Of a stretch of 64,000 nucleotides of DNA, positions 55,842 through 64,000 are shown in pieces. The stretch covers positions 2,335,001-2,399,000 of the forward strand of contig NZ_JAUFQT010000001.1 in NCBI RefSeq assembly GCF_030409905.1. Reading direction: 5' to 3'. Made by a program: the position numbers and the translations under genes. The stretch's first letter is position 1, and each line of letters begins with the position of its first letter. The notes beneath the pieces were generated by a model. That model was not told where the DNA came from, made no database searches, and saw only the letters and a program-made list of their open reading frames with translations. The stretch is from Echinicola jeungdonensis. Lineage in GTDB: Bacteria; Bacteroidota; Bacteroidia; Cytophagales; Cyclobacteriaceae.

Positions 55842-57485
55842 ATGGTATTTAACACTATAGACATTGTTGTCTTTGTGGCTTATTGTCTTTTGATTATTAC
55901 CCTGGGGATAGTAGTTTCCCGGGAGAAAAAAGGCCACGTAAAAAATTCCCAGGATTACTTCCTTGCCAGTAAGGCACTTCCCTGGTGGGCAGTAGGAGCC
56001 TCGTTGATTGCTTCCAATATTTCTGCCGAGCAGTTTATTGGGATGTCAGGGTCTGGATTTGCCCTTGGGCTGGCGATTTCCACTTATGAATGGATGGCTG
56101 CAGCAACCCTTTTGGTGGTGGCGATATTTTTCCTTCCCATTTATTTGAAGGAAGGTATTTACACCATGCCACAATTCTTAAACCGGCGTTATGACGGTCG
56201 GGTAAGGACAGTAATGGCAATATTTTGGTTACTAATTTATGTTTTTGTCAACCTTACCTCTGTGCTTTACCTGGGAGCACTAAGCCTTGAAACTATCATG
56301 GGGGTTCCTCTTAACTATGGTATTGCAGGTTTGGCACTATTTGCCATGGTGTATTCCATTTATGGAGGGTTGAAGGCTGTTGCCTGGACGGATGTGGTTC
56401 AGGTTGTATTTTTGGTAGCAGGTGGTTTGGCTACTACATATCTCGCCCTATCGATGGTAGGCGATGGTAGTGTTTTGGACGGTCTTGGCTTATTGAGAAA
56501 GGAAGCACCTAAGCACTTTTCTATGATTTTCGAAAAAGGTGAATTAATGATTCCTGATGGAGTAGGAGGAGAAAGAGATGCTTATTTGGATCTTCCCGGT
56601 ATCAGTGTGCTAGTAGGGGGGATGTGGATAGTTAACCTGAGCTACTGGGGCTGTAACCAATATATTACCCAAAGGGCATTGGCTGCCAAATCCCTAAATG
56701 AAGCCCAAAAAGGGATGATTTTTGCCGGGTTTTTGAAACTTTTGATGCCTGTAATTGTTGTGGTTCCAGGTATTGCTGCTTACGTAATTGTACAACAGGG
56801 TGGAGATTCCTCCTTTATTGATTCCATGACAGATCCAATTACAGGTATGATAAAATCTGACCGTGCATACCCAACCTTGCTTCAGCTGTTGCCTGCTGGA
56901 TTAAAAGGTTTGGCATTTGCAGCATTAACCGCCGCTATTGTTTCTTCTTTGGCTTCTATGGCCAACAGTACTTCCACCATTTTTACGATTGATATTTACC
57001 GTCAATTTATTGATAAAAATGTCCCAGAGGGTATGCAGGTAACTATCGGTAGGATCACCGCGGTAGTGGCCTTTGTCATTGCTGCCATTGTTGCCCCTCA
57101 GCTTGCTACATTGGATCAGGCATTCCAGTATATCCAGGAATACACCGGATTTGTATCCCCAGGGGTATTGGCAATATTCCTTTTTGGCTTCTTCTGGAAA
57201 AAAACCACTTCCAATTCCGCACTGACTGCAGCAGCCTTGACAATTCCATTGTCAGCTTTATTCAAGTTTATTACTCCAAATCTTCCATTTTTGGACAGAA
57301 TGGGACTTGTATTCTTGATTTTAGCTGTTTTGATGGTGATCATGAGTTTAGTTGAAGGAAAAGGAAAAGACAGTGAAAAAGCCATCGAAATCGACAAGGA
57401 ATTGTTCAGCACTAGTTCTAAATTTAAAGTTGGAGCTGTTTTGATCTGTGGAATTTTGATTGCACTGTATACCGTATTCTGGTAA
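55842..57485 (+). CDS. Sodium/solute symporter (SSS family), probably pentose or hexose
   Basis: A 547-residue inner-membrane protein with about 14 helices. Family marks are the N-terminal VFVAYCLLIITLGIVVSRE, GLAISTYEWMAAATLL, the PQFLNRRYDGR loop, the sodium-site AFAALTAAIVSSLASMANST, and the QEYTGFVSPGVLAIF segment. It is of the SglT/xylose-arabinose type. Location upstream of the araC-xylB-xylA group suggests import of xylose or a related sugar. It has a paralog at the right edge (63210-64000). A terminator follows. Confidence 0.88.
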   Translation: MVFNTIDIVVFVAYCLLIITLGIVVSREKKGHVKNSQDYFLASKALPWWAVGASLIASNISAEQFIGMSGSGFALGLAISTYEWMAAATLLVVAIFFLPIYLKEGIYTMPQFLNRRYDGRVRTVMAIFWLLIYVFVNLTSVLYLGALSLETIMGVPLNYGIAGLALFAMVYSIYGGLKAVAWTDVVQVVFLVAGGLATTYLALSMVGDGSVLDGLGLLRKEAPKHFSMIFEKGELMIPDGVGGERDAYLDLPGISVLVGGMWIVNLSYWGCNQYITQRALAAKSLNEAQKGMIFAGFLKLLMPVIVVVPGIAAYVIVQQGGDSSFIDSMTDPITGMIKSDRAYPTLLQLLPAGLKGLAFAALTAAIVSSLASMANSTSTIFTIDIYRQFIDKNVPEGMQVTIGRITAVVAFVIAAIVAPQLATLDQAFQYIQEYTGFVSPGVLAIFLFGFFWKKTTSNSALTAAALTIPLSALFKFITPNLPFLDRMGLVFLILAVLMVIMSLVEGKGKDSEKAIEIDKELFSTSSKFKVGAVLICGILIALYTVFW

Positions 57486-57530
57486 TGTTAACCCGCTTTC
57501 AAGTGCGGATTCCTGAAAAAAATAAAGAAT

Positions 57531-57565
57531 GGATACCTGTCAAATCAGGTATCCTTTTTCTTTTT
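57531..57565 (+). terminator. Rho-independent terminator after the SSS gene
   Basis: GGATACCTG pairs with CAGGTATCC around six bases, followed by TTTTTCTTTTT. Confidence 0.9.
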
Positions 57566-57641
57566 ATGAGAGTTCAAATTCATTATGGAAAAATTCCTGT
57601 CCTTTTTTGGGGAGGTGGTTAAGGCATTCAATATTTAGGAA

Positions 57642-58481
57642 TCAATCATTCAATACCTGCGCCCGGTATGCAGAAGGAGTAATGCCTTTTATTTCTTTAA
57701 ACTGCCTATTGAAATTGGTTATATTTCTATAACCGCAATCATGAAATATCTGAGATACAAAAAGGTTTTTATCCTTAAGTAATTTACAGGCATGAGCTAT
57801 CCGGATTTCCTTTAAGAATTTAGAAAAGGATTTTTTTGTGTTTAACTTAAAAAATCGACGGAAATTTGATTCACTCATTTTGGCCAGCCCTGCAATATCC
57901 TCCAACTTGATGTTTTCTTGAAAATGGTTAAAAGTATATTCCATTATTTCATCAATTATTCCTTTTGAATCAAAAGAATTGATATGCTCATGGGTCAGTA
58001 TGGAGTTTTTGGTTTTAATGCTGATGGAGTTTAAAATAGCCAGTAATCTGGACATGTGGTCAAAGCCTTCTGCATCTTCTAACCCTTTTATTTTTTCAAT
58101 AAGGGAAGTATCAAGCTCATAATTTACAGATAAAGCCTGTTTCAGGTTGATCAATTTTTTGATTTGAGCCAATTCAGGAATATTTAAAAAAGAGTTTCCA
58201 AAAATACTTTTATCAAATTGGATGACAACCACGGTACAAAAAAGGTCCTCGTTTGCCTTTCGAAACCAATGAGGGACATTGGAACCAATGTAAAAAAGGT
58301 CTCCCTCAGAAAATTCCCCGACAAAATCACCTATAATGGCAGTGCCATATCCTTTTTTAATGTATAGGATTTCGTTTTCCAAATGCCTGTGCCAGGGGGT
58401 CTCAAATAAAGGTGTACTAAAGGTGACAGAGACAAAGGACTTAAATTCTTGCTTGGGGAGCTTCTGTACAAAGGGTTTCAT
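57642..58481 (-). CDS. AraC-family transcriptional regulator
   Basis: A 279-residue regulator with an N-terminal cupin sugar-sensing domain (HRHLENEILYIKKGYGTAIIG and a HWFRKANEDLF metal-like segment, about 20-90) and a C-terminal double HTH (about 180-279). The HTH includes IKLEDIAGLAKMSESNFRRFF and VSQIFHDCGYRNITNFNRQFK, ending GITPSAYRAQ. Divergent from xylB across a 202-base region with repeated ATCAAA sites at 58521-58569, so it probably regulates xylB-xylA and perhaps itself. Confidence 0.9.
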   Translation of the reverse strand: MKPFVQKLPKQEFKSFVSVTFSTPLFETPWHRHLENEILYIKKGYGTAIIGDFVGEFSEGDLFYIGSNVPHWFRKANEDLFCTVVVIQFDKSIFGNSFLNIPELAQIKKLINLKQALSVNYELDTSLIEKIKGLEDAEGFDHMSRLLAILNSISIKTKNSILTHEHINSFDSKGIIDEIMEYTFNHFQENIKLEDIAGLAKMSESNFRRFFKLNTKKSFSKFLKEIRIAHACKLLKDKNLFVSQIFHDCGYRNITNFNRQFKEIKGITPSAYRAQVLND

Positions 58482-58520
58482 GAAAGGTCCAGTGAAATAA
58501 GAGCCAGATTATAGAAGATT

Positions 58521-58569
58521 ATACTCTTTGATTAGGATATTGATCAAAGAGTATTATAATTTAATCAAA
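58521..58569. promoter_or_regulatory. Candidate AraC-type operator between araC and xylB
   Basis: ATACTCTTTGAT (58521-58532) and ATCAAAGAGTAT (58543-58554) form a perfect 12-base inverted repeat. A further ATCAAA at 58564 repeats the second arm with a 21-base period, the two-turn spacing of AraC direct-repeat half sites. It sits between the divergent regulator and xylB. Confidence 0.5.
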
Positions 58570-58683
58570 TAATGTAAGTTGGAGCAAGCTTTTTCCTCGA
58601 AATTTGTTTTAGAAGAAAGTTAGAGTGATGGTCAAGCATTGCTAGATTATAAGAAATTTGATATCTATAACCCAAAATATTTC

Positions 58684-60195
58684 ATGAGACGATTGTTGAT
58701 CGGATATGATATTGGGAGTTCTTCGGTTAAGACTACTTTATTGGATGCAGATACCGGTAAAGTTGTGGCCGCCGAAGGTCAACCTAAAGTAGAAATGCCC
58801 ATCCATTCTCCTGAGAAGAATTGGGCAGAGCAAGACCCTATGATGTGGTGGAAATACCTAAAGGAAACCACTAGAGCTGTTATGGACCGTGGGGGAGTTC
58901 AAAGGGGGGAATTGAAAGGAATAGGGATTTCCTACCAGATGCACGGATTGGTGATGGTAGATGAAAAACAAGAGGTCATTCGTCCTGCCATCATTTGGTG
59001 TGATAGCAGGGCTGTAGATATAGGGAATCAAGCATTTTCAGGATTGGGAGAGGAGTATTGCCTTTCCAAATTATTGAATTCCCCAGGTAATTTTACTGCT
59101 TCAAAATTGAAGTGGGTGAAGGAAAACGAACCTGAAAATTATTCGAAGATCCATAAAATCATGTTGCCCGGAGATTTTATTGCCATGAAATTGACCGGAG
59201 AAATCCTAACTTCCGAAACAGGGCTTTCCGAAGGGGTCTTTTGGGATTTTTCAAAAAATGCTGTTTCTGAAGATCTTTTAAACTACTATGGGATTGATAA
59301 AAGATTGTTAGCCGATGCAGTGCCTTCTTTTTCTGAGCAAGGAAAAGTGAGTGCTTCTGCTGCAGAAGAGTTGGGAATGGAAACAGGCGTTCCAGTAACC
59401 TACCGTGGAGGAGACCAGCCTAACAATGCTTTATCATTGAATGTTTTGGAGGCCGGAGAGCTGGCCACTACAGCTGGAACATCAGGAACTGTTTATGGGG
59501 TTAGTGATCAAGTGGTTTATGACCCCAAATCCCGTGTTAATACCTTTTTGCATGTAAATCATCAGACGGATAATCCCCGATATGGGGTTTTATTGTGTGT
59601 CAATGGGACCGGAATCCTTAACAGTTGGCTGAAAAGGTTGCTTGGTGGAGAATCCATTGGATACGAACAGATGAATGATTGGGCTTCTGAGGTTCCCGTT
59701 GGTGCAGAGGGTTTGAGTTTTATTCCATTTGGGAATGGAGCAGAAAGAATCATGGAAAATAAATCCGTTGATGCCCATCTTAATGGCCTTAATTTGCTGA
59801 AACATGGTAGAGGCCATGTCCTAAGGGCAGGGCAGGAAGGAATTGTAAGTGCCTTGACCTATGGGTTCAATATCATGAAGGATATGGGATTAAACCTGAA
59901 TCTTGTAAAAGCAGGGAAAGCCAATATGTTTTTAAGTCCACTTTTCAGGGAGGCTTTTGTCAATATGAATGAAGTTAATCTGGAACTTTATGATACGGAT
60001 GGAGCTCAAGGTGCGGCCCGGGGGGCAGGAATAGGTGCGGGAATTTATGCCAATCCTAAGGAAGCTTTCTCCGGATTGGAAAAATTGGCCTTCTTTGAGC
60101 CAGACGCTAAACTAGTCCAACAATATAAAGAAGTCTACCAAAGGTGGGAAAGTTATTTGGCCAAATTTATAAGCCAAGAAGTCCCTCAGGTGTAA
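58684..60195 (+). CDS. xylB: Xylulokinase (FGGY family)
   Basis: Phosphorylates D-xylulose to D-xylulose 5-phosphate. ATG 58684 gives 503 residues starting with RRLLIGYDIGSSSVKTTLLD, the phosphate-1 loop; an upstream TTG at 58639 is not conserved. Other marks are the substrate-site QMHGLVMV, IIWCDSRA, catalytic Asp in TYRGGDQPNNALS, and TTAGTSGTVYG. It is followed by xylA after 53 bases, so the two form an operon. Confidence 0.93.
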   Translation: MRRLLIGYDIGSSSVKTTLLDADTGKVVAAEGQPKVEMPIHSPEKNWAEQDPMMWWKYLKETTRAVMDRGGVQRGELKGIGISYQMHGLVMVDEKQEVIRPAIIWCDSRAVDIGNQAFSGLGEEYCLSKLLNSPGNFTASKLKWVKENEPENYSKIHKIMLPGDFIAMKLTGEILTSETGLSEGVFWDFSKNAVSEDLLNYYGIDKRLLADAVPSFSEQGKVSASAAEELGMETGVPVTYRGGDQPNNALSLNVLEAGELATTAGTSGTVYGVSDQVVYDPKSRVNTFLHVNHQTDNPRYGVLLCVNGTGILNSWLKRLLGGESIGYEQMNDWASEVPVGAEGLSFIPFGNGAERIMENKSVDAHLNGLNLLKHGRGHVLRAGQEGIVSALTYGFNIMKDMGLNLNLVKAGKANMFLSPLFREAFVNMNEVNLELYDTDGAQGAARGAGIGAGIYANPKEAFSGLEKLAFFEPDAKLVQQYKEVYQRWESYLAKFISQEVPQV

Positions 60196-60248
60196 AAAAA
60201 AACACACACACAATAATTCCCATAATCGAAAATTAATTTCATTTGAAT

Positions 60249-61562
60249 ATGTCAAAATCTTATTTTCCAAACATCAAAGAAATCAAATATGAAGGAAAGG
60301 ATTCCAAAAATCCATTTGCCTTTAAATATTATGATGAAAACCGCGTAGTGGCGGGAAAGACCATGCGGGAGCATTTTAAGTTTGCTATAGCCTATTGGCA
60401 CTCTTTCAATAATACAGGTAATGATCCATTTGGGCCTGGGACCATCACCCATGAGTGGGACAAAGCAGAAGATCCTATCCAAAGAGCCAAAGACAAAATG
60501 GATGCAGCCTTTGAATTTATCTCAAAAATTGGTGCTCCATATTATTGCTTTCATGACGTTGACCTTATTGACGAAGGTGAAACTATTGAAGAGTATGAAT
60601 CCAGGATGAAAACCATCGTAGAATATGCCAAGCAAAAACAAGCTGAAACGGGCATAAAGCTACTATGGGGAACTGCTAATGTATTTAGCCATCCAAGGTA
60701 TATGAATGGGGCATCCACCAATCCTGATTTTGACGTAGTTTCCAGGGCGGCCACACAGGTGAAAAATTCCATTGATGCTACTATTGCTTTGGGTGGAGAA
60801 AATTATGTTTTCTGGGGAGGCCGAGAAGGTTATATGTCCCTTCTGAATACGGACATGAAGCGGGAAACTGAACATTTGGCCCAATTCCTGACCATGGCCA
60901 GGGATTATGGAAGAAAAAATGGGTTCAAGGGTAACTTCCTGATCGAACCAAAACCCATGGAACCTACCAAACATCAATATGATTATGATGCTGCTACAGT
61001 AGTCGGTTTCTTGAGACATTATGGCCTTGACAAAGATTTTAAACTTAACATCGAGGTAAATCATGCCACCTTGGCCGGGCATACCTTCCAGCATGAACTT
61101 CAGGTTTCTGCTGACGCAGGTCTTTTGGGCAGCATTGATGCCAATAGAGGAGATTACCAAAATGGTTGGGATACCGACCAGTTTGCTTTGAACCTACAGG
61201 AACTTACAGAAGCCCAATTGGTGATTTTGGAATCTGGAGGAATTCAAGGTGGAGGTGTAAACTTTGATGCCAAAATCAGAAGAAACTCTACTGACCTTGA
61301 TGATCTTTTCCATGCGCATATTGGTAGTATGGATGCATTTGCCCGCTCTTTATTGATTGCTAATGATATCCTTGAAAAGTCTTCCTACAAAAAATGGAGA
61401 CAGGAAAGATATGCATCTTTTGATACAGGAAATGGAAAAGCCTTTGAGGAAGGGAAATTGAGCCTGGAGGATCTTAGAGACCATGCACTTTTCAATGGTG
61501 AACCTCAACAGCGAAGTGGAAAACAGGAAATGTATGAAAATGTATTGAATCAATACATTTAA
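60249..61562 (+). CDS. xylA: Xylose isomerase
   Basis: Isomerises D-xylose to D-xylulose. ATG 60249 gives 437 residues (a TTG two codons upstream is not preferred). It is a class II enzyme with the catalytic [26 protein letters not shown], the metal-site [16 protein letters not shown], and [19 protein letters not shown]. Length is canonical. A (CA)n stretch near 60201-60212 separates it from xylB. Ends before a bidirectional terminator shared with convergent araA. Confidence 0.97.
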   Translation: MSKSYFPNIKEIKYEGKDSKNPFAFKYYDENRVVAGKTMREHFKFAIAYWHSFNNTGNDPFGPGTITHEWDKAEDPIQRAKDKMDAAFEFISKIGAPYYCFHDVDLIDEGETIEEYESRMKTIVEYAKQKQAETGIKLLWGTANVFSHPRYMNGASTNPDFDVVSRAATQVKNSIDATIALGGENYVFWGGREGYMSLLNTDMKRETEHLAQFLTMARDYGRKNGFKGNFLIEPKPMEPTKHQYDYDAATVVGFLRHYGLDKDFKLNIEVNHATLAGHTFQHELQVSADAGLLGSIDANRGDYQNGWDTDQFALNLQELTEAQLVILESGGIQGGGVNFDAKIRRNSTDLDDLFHAHIGSMDAFARSLLIANDILEKSSYKKWRQERYASFDTGNGKAFEEGKLSLEDLRDHALFNGEPQQRSGKQEMYENVLNQYI

Positions 61563-61616
61563 TAAAAATAATAAATCTCCTCATTTGAGGGGAAGTCAAA
61601 TGAACCCCTAGTTGAA

Positions 61617-61646
61617 AAAAGCCGGCAATTAATTTTGCCGGCTTTT
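61617..61646. terminator. Bidirectional terminator between xylA and araA
   Basis: AAAAGCCGGCAA pairs perfectly with TTGCCGGCTTTT around six bases. Flanking A and T runs serve both convergent genes. Confidence 0.92.
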
Positions 61647-61668
61647 GAAGTTTAATAGGATGTTAGTG

Positions 61669-63171
61669 TTATTTCTGGTTGAACTGATAGTAAGCATCGC
61701 TCCATTTCAGTTCGTTTTGTAAGCTTCTTAAGTTGGTGTCCTTATCGATATGGACACTTTCAATTCCTGCCATGGTGGCAAAATCATTCAGGTGCTCTGA
61801 AGTCAGATTTTGGCTGAAGCAAGTATGGTGTGCTCCACCAGCCAGTATCCAAGCTGCACAACCTGTTTTCATATCAGGAAGTGGTTTCCACATTACCCTT
61901 GCAACAGGCAAATTTGGAAGGTCTTCAATAGGCCTTACCGCTTCCACATCATTCACAATCAGACGGAACCTATTGCCCATATCCACGATAGAAGCATTCA
62001 GGCCATTCCCTCCAGTGCCATTAAATACCAACCTTACAGGATCCTCTTTTCCACCAATGCCCAATGGATGTACTTCTACGTTTGGCTTATCATTGGTTAG
62101 GGTAGGATCTACCTCAAGCATGTGAGATCCCAAAACAAGGCTGTTGTTTGGATCAAAGTGGTAAGTGTAATCTTCCATAAAGGCATTTCCACCTTCAAGC
62201 CCTGAAGCCATTACTTTCATTGCTCTTACCAAAGCAGCTGTTTTCCAGTCACCTTCACCAGCATAACCGAAACCATCAGCCATTAACCTTTGGGTAGCAA
62301 TACCCGGCAACTGCTTCATGCCATGGAGGTCTTCGAATGTATTGGAGAAACCTTTGAACCCTCCTTCTACAAGGAAGTGACGCATTCCCAATTCGATTTT
62401 GGCTGCATCCAAAAGGGATTGTCTTTTGTCCCCATTAGCATGAAGGTTATCAGAAAGTGTATAGGTGGCTTCATATTCATCGATCAGCTCCTTAAGCTGG
62501 GCATCGGTCACCGCATTGATCCTCTCTACCAAGTCACCAACAGCAAATGTGTTTACAGAAAAACCAAAGCGAAGTTCTGCTTCTACTTTGTCCCCGTCTG
62601 TTACGGCTACATTTCGCATGTTGTCTCCAAAGCGGGCGATTTTGGCTCCCTGCCAATCATGCCATCCGCTGGCAGCTCTGGCCCAAACATCAATTTGTTG
62701 ATGTACCTCAGGATCTTTCCAATGACCTACAACCACCTTCCTGTTGACCTTCATTCTTGCGGCCATAAAACCAAATTCACGGTCACCATGAGCACTTTGG
62801 TTCAGGTTCATAAAGTCCATATCAATGGAATTCCATGGGATATCCTGGTTGAACTGGGTGTGAAGGTGAAGCAAAGGCTTTTGCAAGATTTTCAAACCTG
62901 TTACCCACATTTTGGCAGGAGAGAAAGTGTGCATCCAAGTGATCACCCCAATACAGTTAGGGGCTTGATTTGCTTCCTGGATTACCGAAGAAATTTCTTC
63001 CGTAGTTTTAACAATCGGCTTAAATACGGTGCTTACTGCAATTTTATCAGAAGCATTTAGCTCCTTGGCAATGATTTGGGAATGTTCGGCTACTTGACGG
63101 AGGGTTTCCTCACCATAAAGGTGCTGGCTCCCCGTGATAAACCAAACCTCGTTTTCTTTTAAATTTTTCAT
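61669..63171 (-). CDS. araA: L-arabinose isomerase
   Basis: Isomerises L-arabinose to L-ribulose. The 500-residue protein begins [20 protein letters not shown]. It contains [17 protein letters not shown], the catalytic Glu in [11 protein letters not shown] and [19 protein letters not shown], and the His ligand near the C-terminal [10 protein letters not shown]. Canonical in length and motifs. Lies 38 bases downstream of a second SSS symporter gene. araB and araD are not in the window. Confidence 0.97.
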   Translation of the reverse strand: MKNLKENEVWFITGSQHLYGEETLRQVAEHSQIIAKELNASDKIAVSTVFKPIVKTTEEISSVIQEANQAPNCIGVITWMHTFSPAKMWVTGLKILQKPLLHLHTQFNQDIPWNSIDMDFMNLNQSAHGDREFGFMAARMKVNRKVVVGHWKDPEVHQQIDVWARAASGWHDWQGAKIARFGDNMRNVAVTDGDKVEAELRFGFSVNTFAVGDLVERINAVTDAQLKELIDEYEATYTLSDNLHANGDKRQSLLDAAKIELGMRHFLVEGGFKGFSNTFEDLHGMKQLPGIATQRLMADGFGYAGEGDWKTAALVRAMKVMASGLEGGNAFMEDYTYHFDPNNSLVLGSHMLEVDPTLTNDKPNVEVHPLGIGGKEDPVRLVFNGTGGNGLNASIVDMGNRFRLIVNDVEAVRPIEDLPNLPVARVMWKPLPDMKTGCAAWILAGGAHHTCFSQNLTSEHLNDFATMAGIESVHIDKDTNLRSLQNELKWSDAYYQFNQK

Positions 63172-63209
63172 ATTAATAAAACCTCTAAATTGTTTTCTTT
63201 TTTAGGTAA

Positions 63210-64000
63210 TTACATCCAGAAGAAATAGTACAATAAGCCTACAATCAGGGTAATGCCTGCTGCACCTATATTGAAAGGAGTGGCAGTATTGAATAGGTCT
63301 GGGTCATTATCGAATGATTTAGCATCCGCAGTTTCCATTTTTACATTGGTGTAAAGGATAATTCCTAGCATAAGGAACATGGCTGCGATCATAAAGATGG
63401 ATTCAATGCCCATGTAGGCATAACTATCAAATAATGCAAACCCTAAAACGGTACAAACCACTGCAAGAATGATGAAGAAGTAACTTGCTGCCACTGATTT
63501 TGCAGCATGTTTACCAGACTTGTGTTCCGGATTGGCATAAGTTTTTTTCTCTGCAAAACTGATGATAGAAGCAATGAAGCAAAGAATGATGAAGACATAT
63601 CCCATTCTCAATAAGAATGGCATTTCCGGATAAAAAACTTTAAAGACAATTCCAGCAGGAATGGTGGCAATGGCCGTCCAAAGTGCTGCATTGGCTGTGG
63701 CTTGTCTCCAAAGAAGTCCCATACCAAAAACTACAACAACGCCGGGATAAATATAACCTGTATATTCTTGGATATATTGGAATACCTGGTCGAGTGAAGC
63801 CAATTGAGGTGCCACAATCATGGCAATAACCAGCGCCACAACAGCAACAATACGTCCCGTTTTAACCATTTCATGGTTGTTGGCATTAGGTCTGAAATAT
63901 TGCTTATAAATGTCCATGGTGAAAATGGTGGAGGTACTATTTATCATGGAAGCCAATGAGGAAACAATAGCAGCTGCCAATGCCGCAAATGCCAAACCTC
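63210..64000 (-). CDS. Sodium/solute symporter (SSS family), 5' partial
   Basis: The C-terminal part (about 263 residues) of a symporter whose start lies beyond the right edge; the frame remains open to base 64000. It shares G-L-A-F-A-A-L-x-A-A-I-V-S-S-L-A-S-M with the SSS protein at 55842, followed by STSTIFTMDIYKQY, AVVALVIAMIVAPQLASLDQ and QEYTGYIYPGVV, so the two are paralogs. Directly upstream of araA, it is probably the L-arabinose (or pentose) importer. Confidence 0.9.
   Translation of the reverse strand, partial: GLAFAALAAAIVSSLASMINSTSTIFTMDIYKQYFRPNANNHEMVKTGRIVAVVALVIAMIVAPQLASLDQVFQYIQEYTGYIYPGVVVVFGMGLLWRQATANAALWTAIATIPAGIVFKVFYPEMPFLLRMGYVFIILCFIASIISFAEKKTYANPEHKSGKHAAKSVAASYFFIILAVVCTVLGFALFDSYAYMGIESIFMIAAMFLMLGIILYTNVKMETADAKSFDNDPDLFNTATPFNIGAAGITLIVGLLYYFFWM

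Noticed and set aside
60195..60215. A-run and (CA)n tract between xylB and xylA as a phase-variable switch
   Set aside because: Too short (about five CA units) and outside coding sequence or a recognisable promoter spacer.

Overview
The window looks like a chromosomal segment of a marine-type Bacteroidota, most likely a Cytophagales/Cyclobacteriaceae relative. This is inferred from family content and is not a database result: a DUF5606 protein, a DUF2851 protein, PorT (type IX secretion) next to menaquinone MenG, an aroQ/xerD divergent pair, a CarboxypepD_reg-like/plug/beta-barrel receptor, A+T-rich leaders without Shine-Dalgarno sequences, and several candidate Bacteroidota -7 elements (TAnnTTTG).

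Layout. 0-9 kb: D-Ala-D-Ala dipeptidase (cut by the left edge), ThuA-like protein, hydrolase, cdd, saccharopine-type dehydrogenase, trmN6, rnhA, a class V aminotransferase, aroQ, xerD and a di-heme cytochrome c. 9-18 kb: pyrD, ftsK, lolA, pyrF, DUF2851, a NeuD-like acyltransferase, trhO and a nucleoside phosphorylase. 18-37 kb: a frameshifted outer-membrane receptor, a flavoprotein monooxygenase, an ABC-F protein, porT, menG, engB, DUF5606, fbp, aspartate kinase, fructosamine kinase, LMW-PTP, an outer-membrane protein, a PerR-like regulator with 2-Cys peroxiredoxin, waaA (frameshifted), rsgA (3' frameshift), a PyrR-like transferase and panB. 37-40 kb: monomeric NADP isocitrate dehydrogenase.

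40-49.4 kb is the most interesting accessory region. Two divergent gene sets encode a DUF1080 lipoprotein, a lipoprotein cytochrome c, three xylose-isomerase-like TIM-barrel proteins, a Gfo/Idh/MocA oxidoreductase, an MFS permease, and a GMC flavoprotein with a Tat-lipoprotein small subunit of the gluconate_2-dh3 type. Together they read as an envelope sugar-oxidation pathway, probably C3 oxidation of glycosides followed by cleavage of the 3-keto product and uptake.

49.8-50.4 kb is a minus-strand tRNA operon (Lys-Pro-Arg-Lys) with its own terminator. 50.5-55.4 kb holds a TPR/SH3 membrane protein, a LON-domain protein, a PL9-like beta-helix protein flanked by gene-poor DNA, and a nitroreductase. 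55.8-64 kb is a pentose module: SSS symporter, AraC regulator, xylB-xylA, then convergent araA with a second SSS symporter that runs off the right edge.

Three genes (the outer-membrane receptor, waaA, rsgA) and probably a fourth (fbp) are broken by apparent single-base deletions whose downstream frames are intact. This pattern fits assembly or sequencing indels better than gene decay. No CRISPR array, transposase, prophage or rRNA gene was seen.
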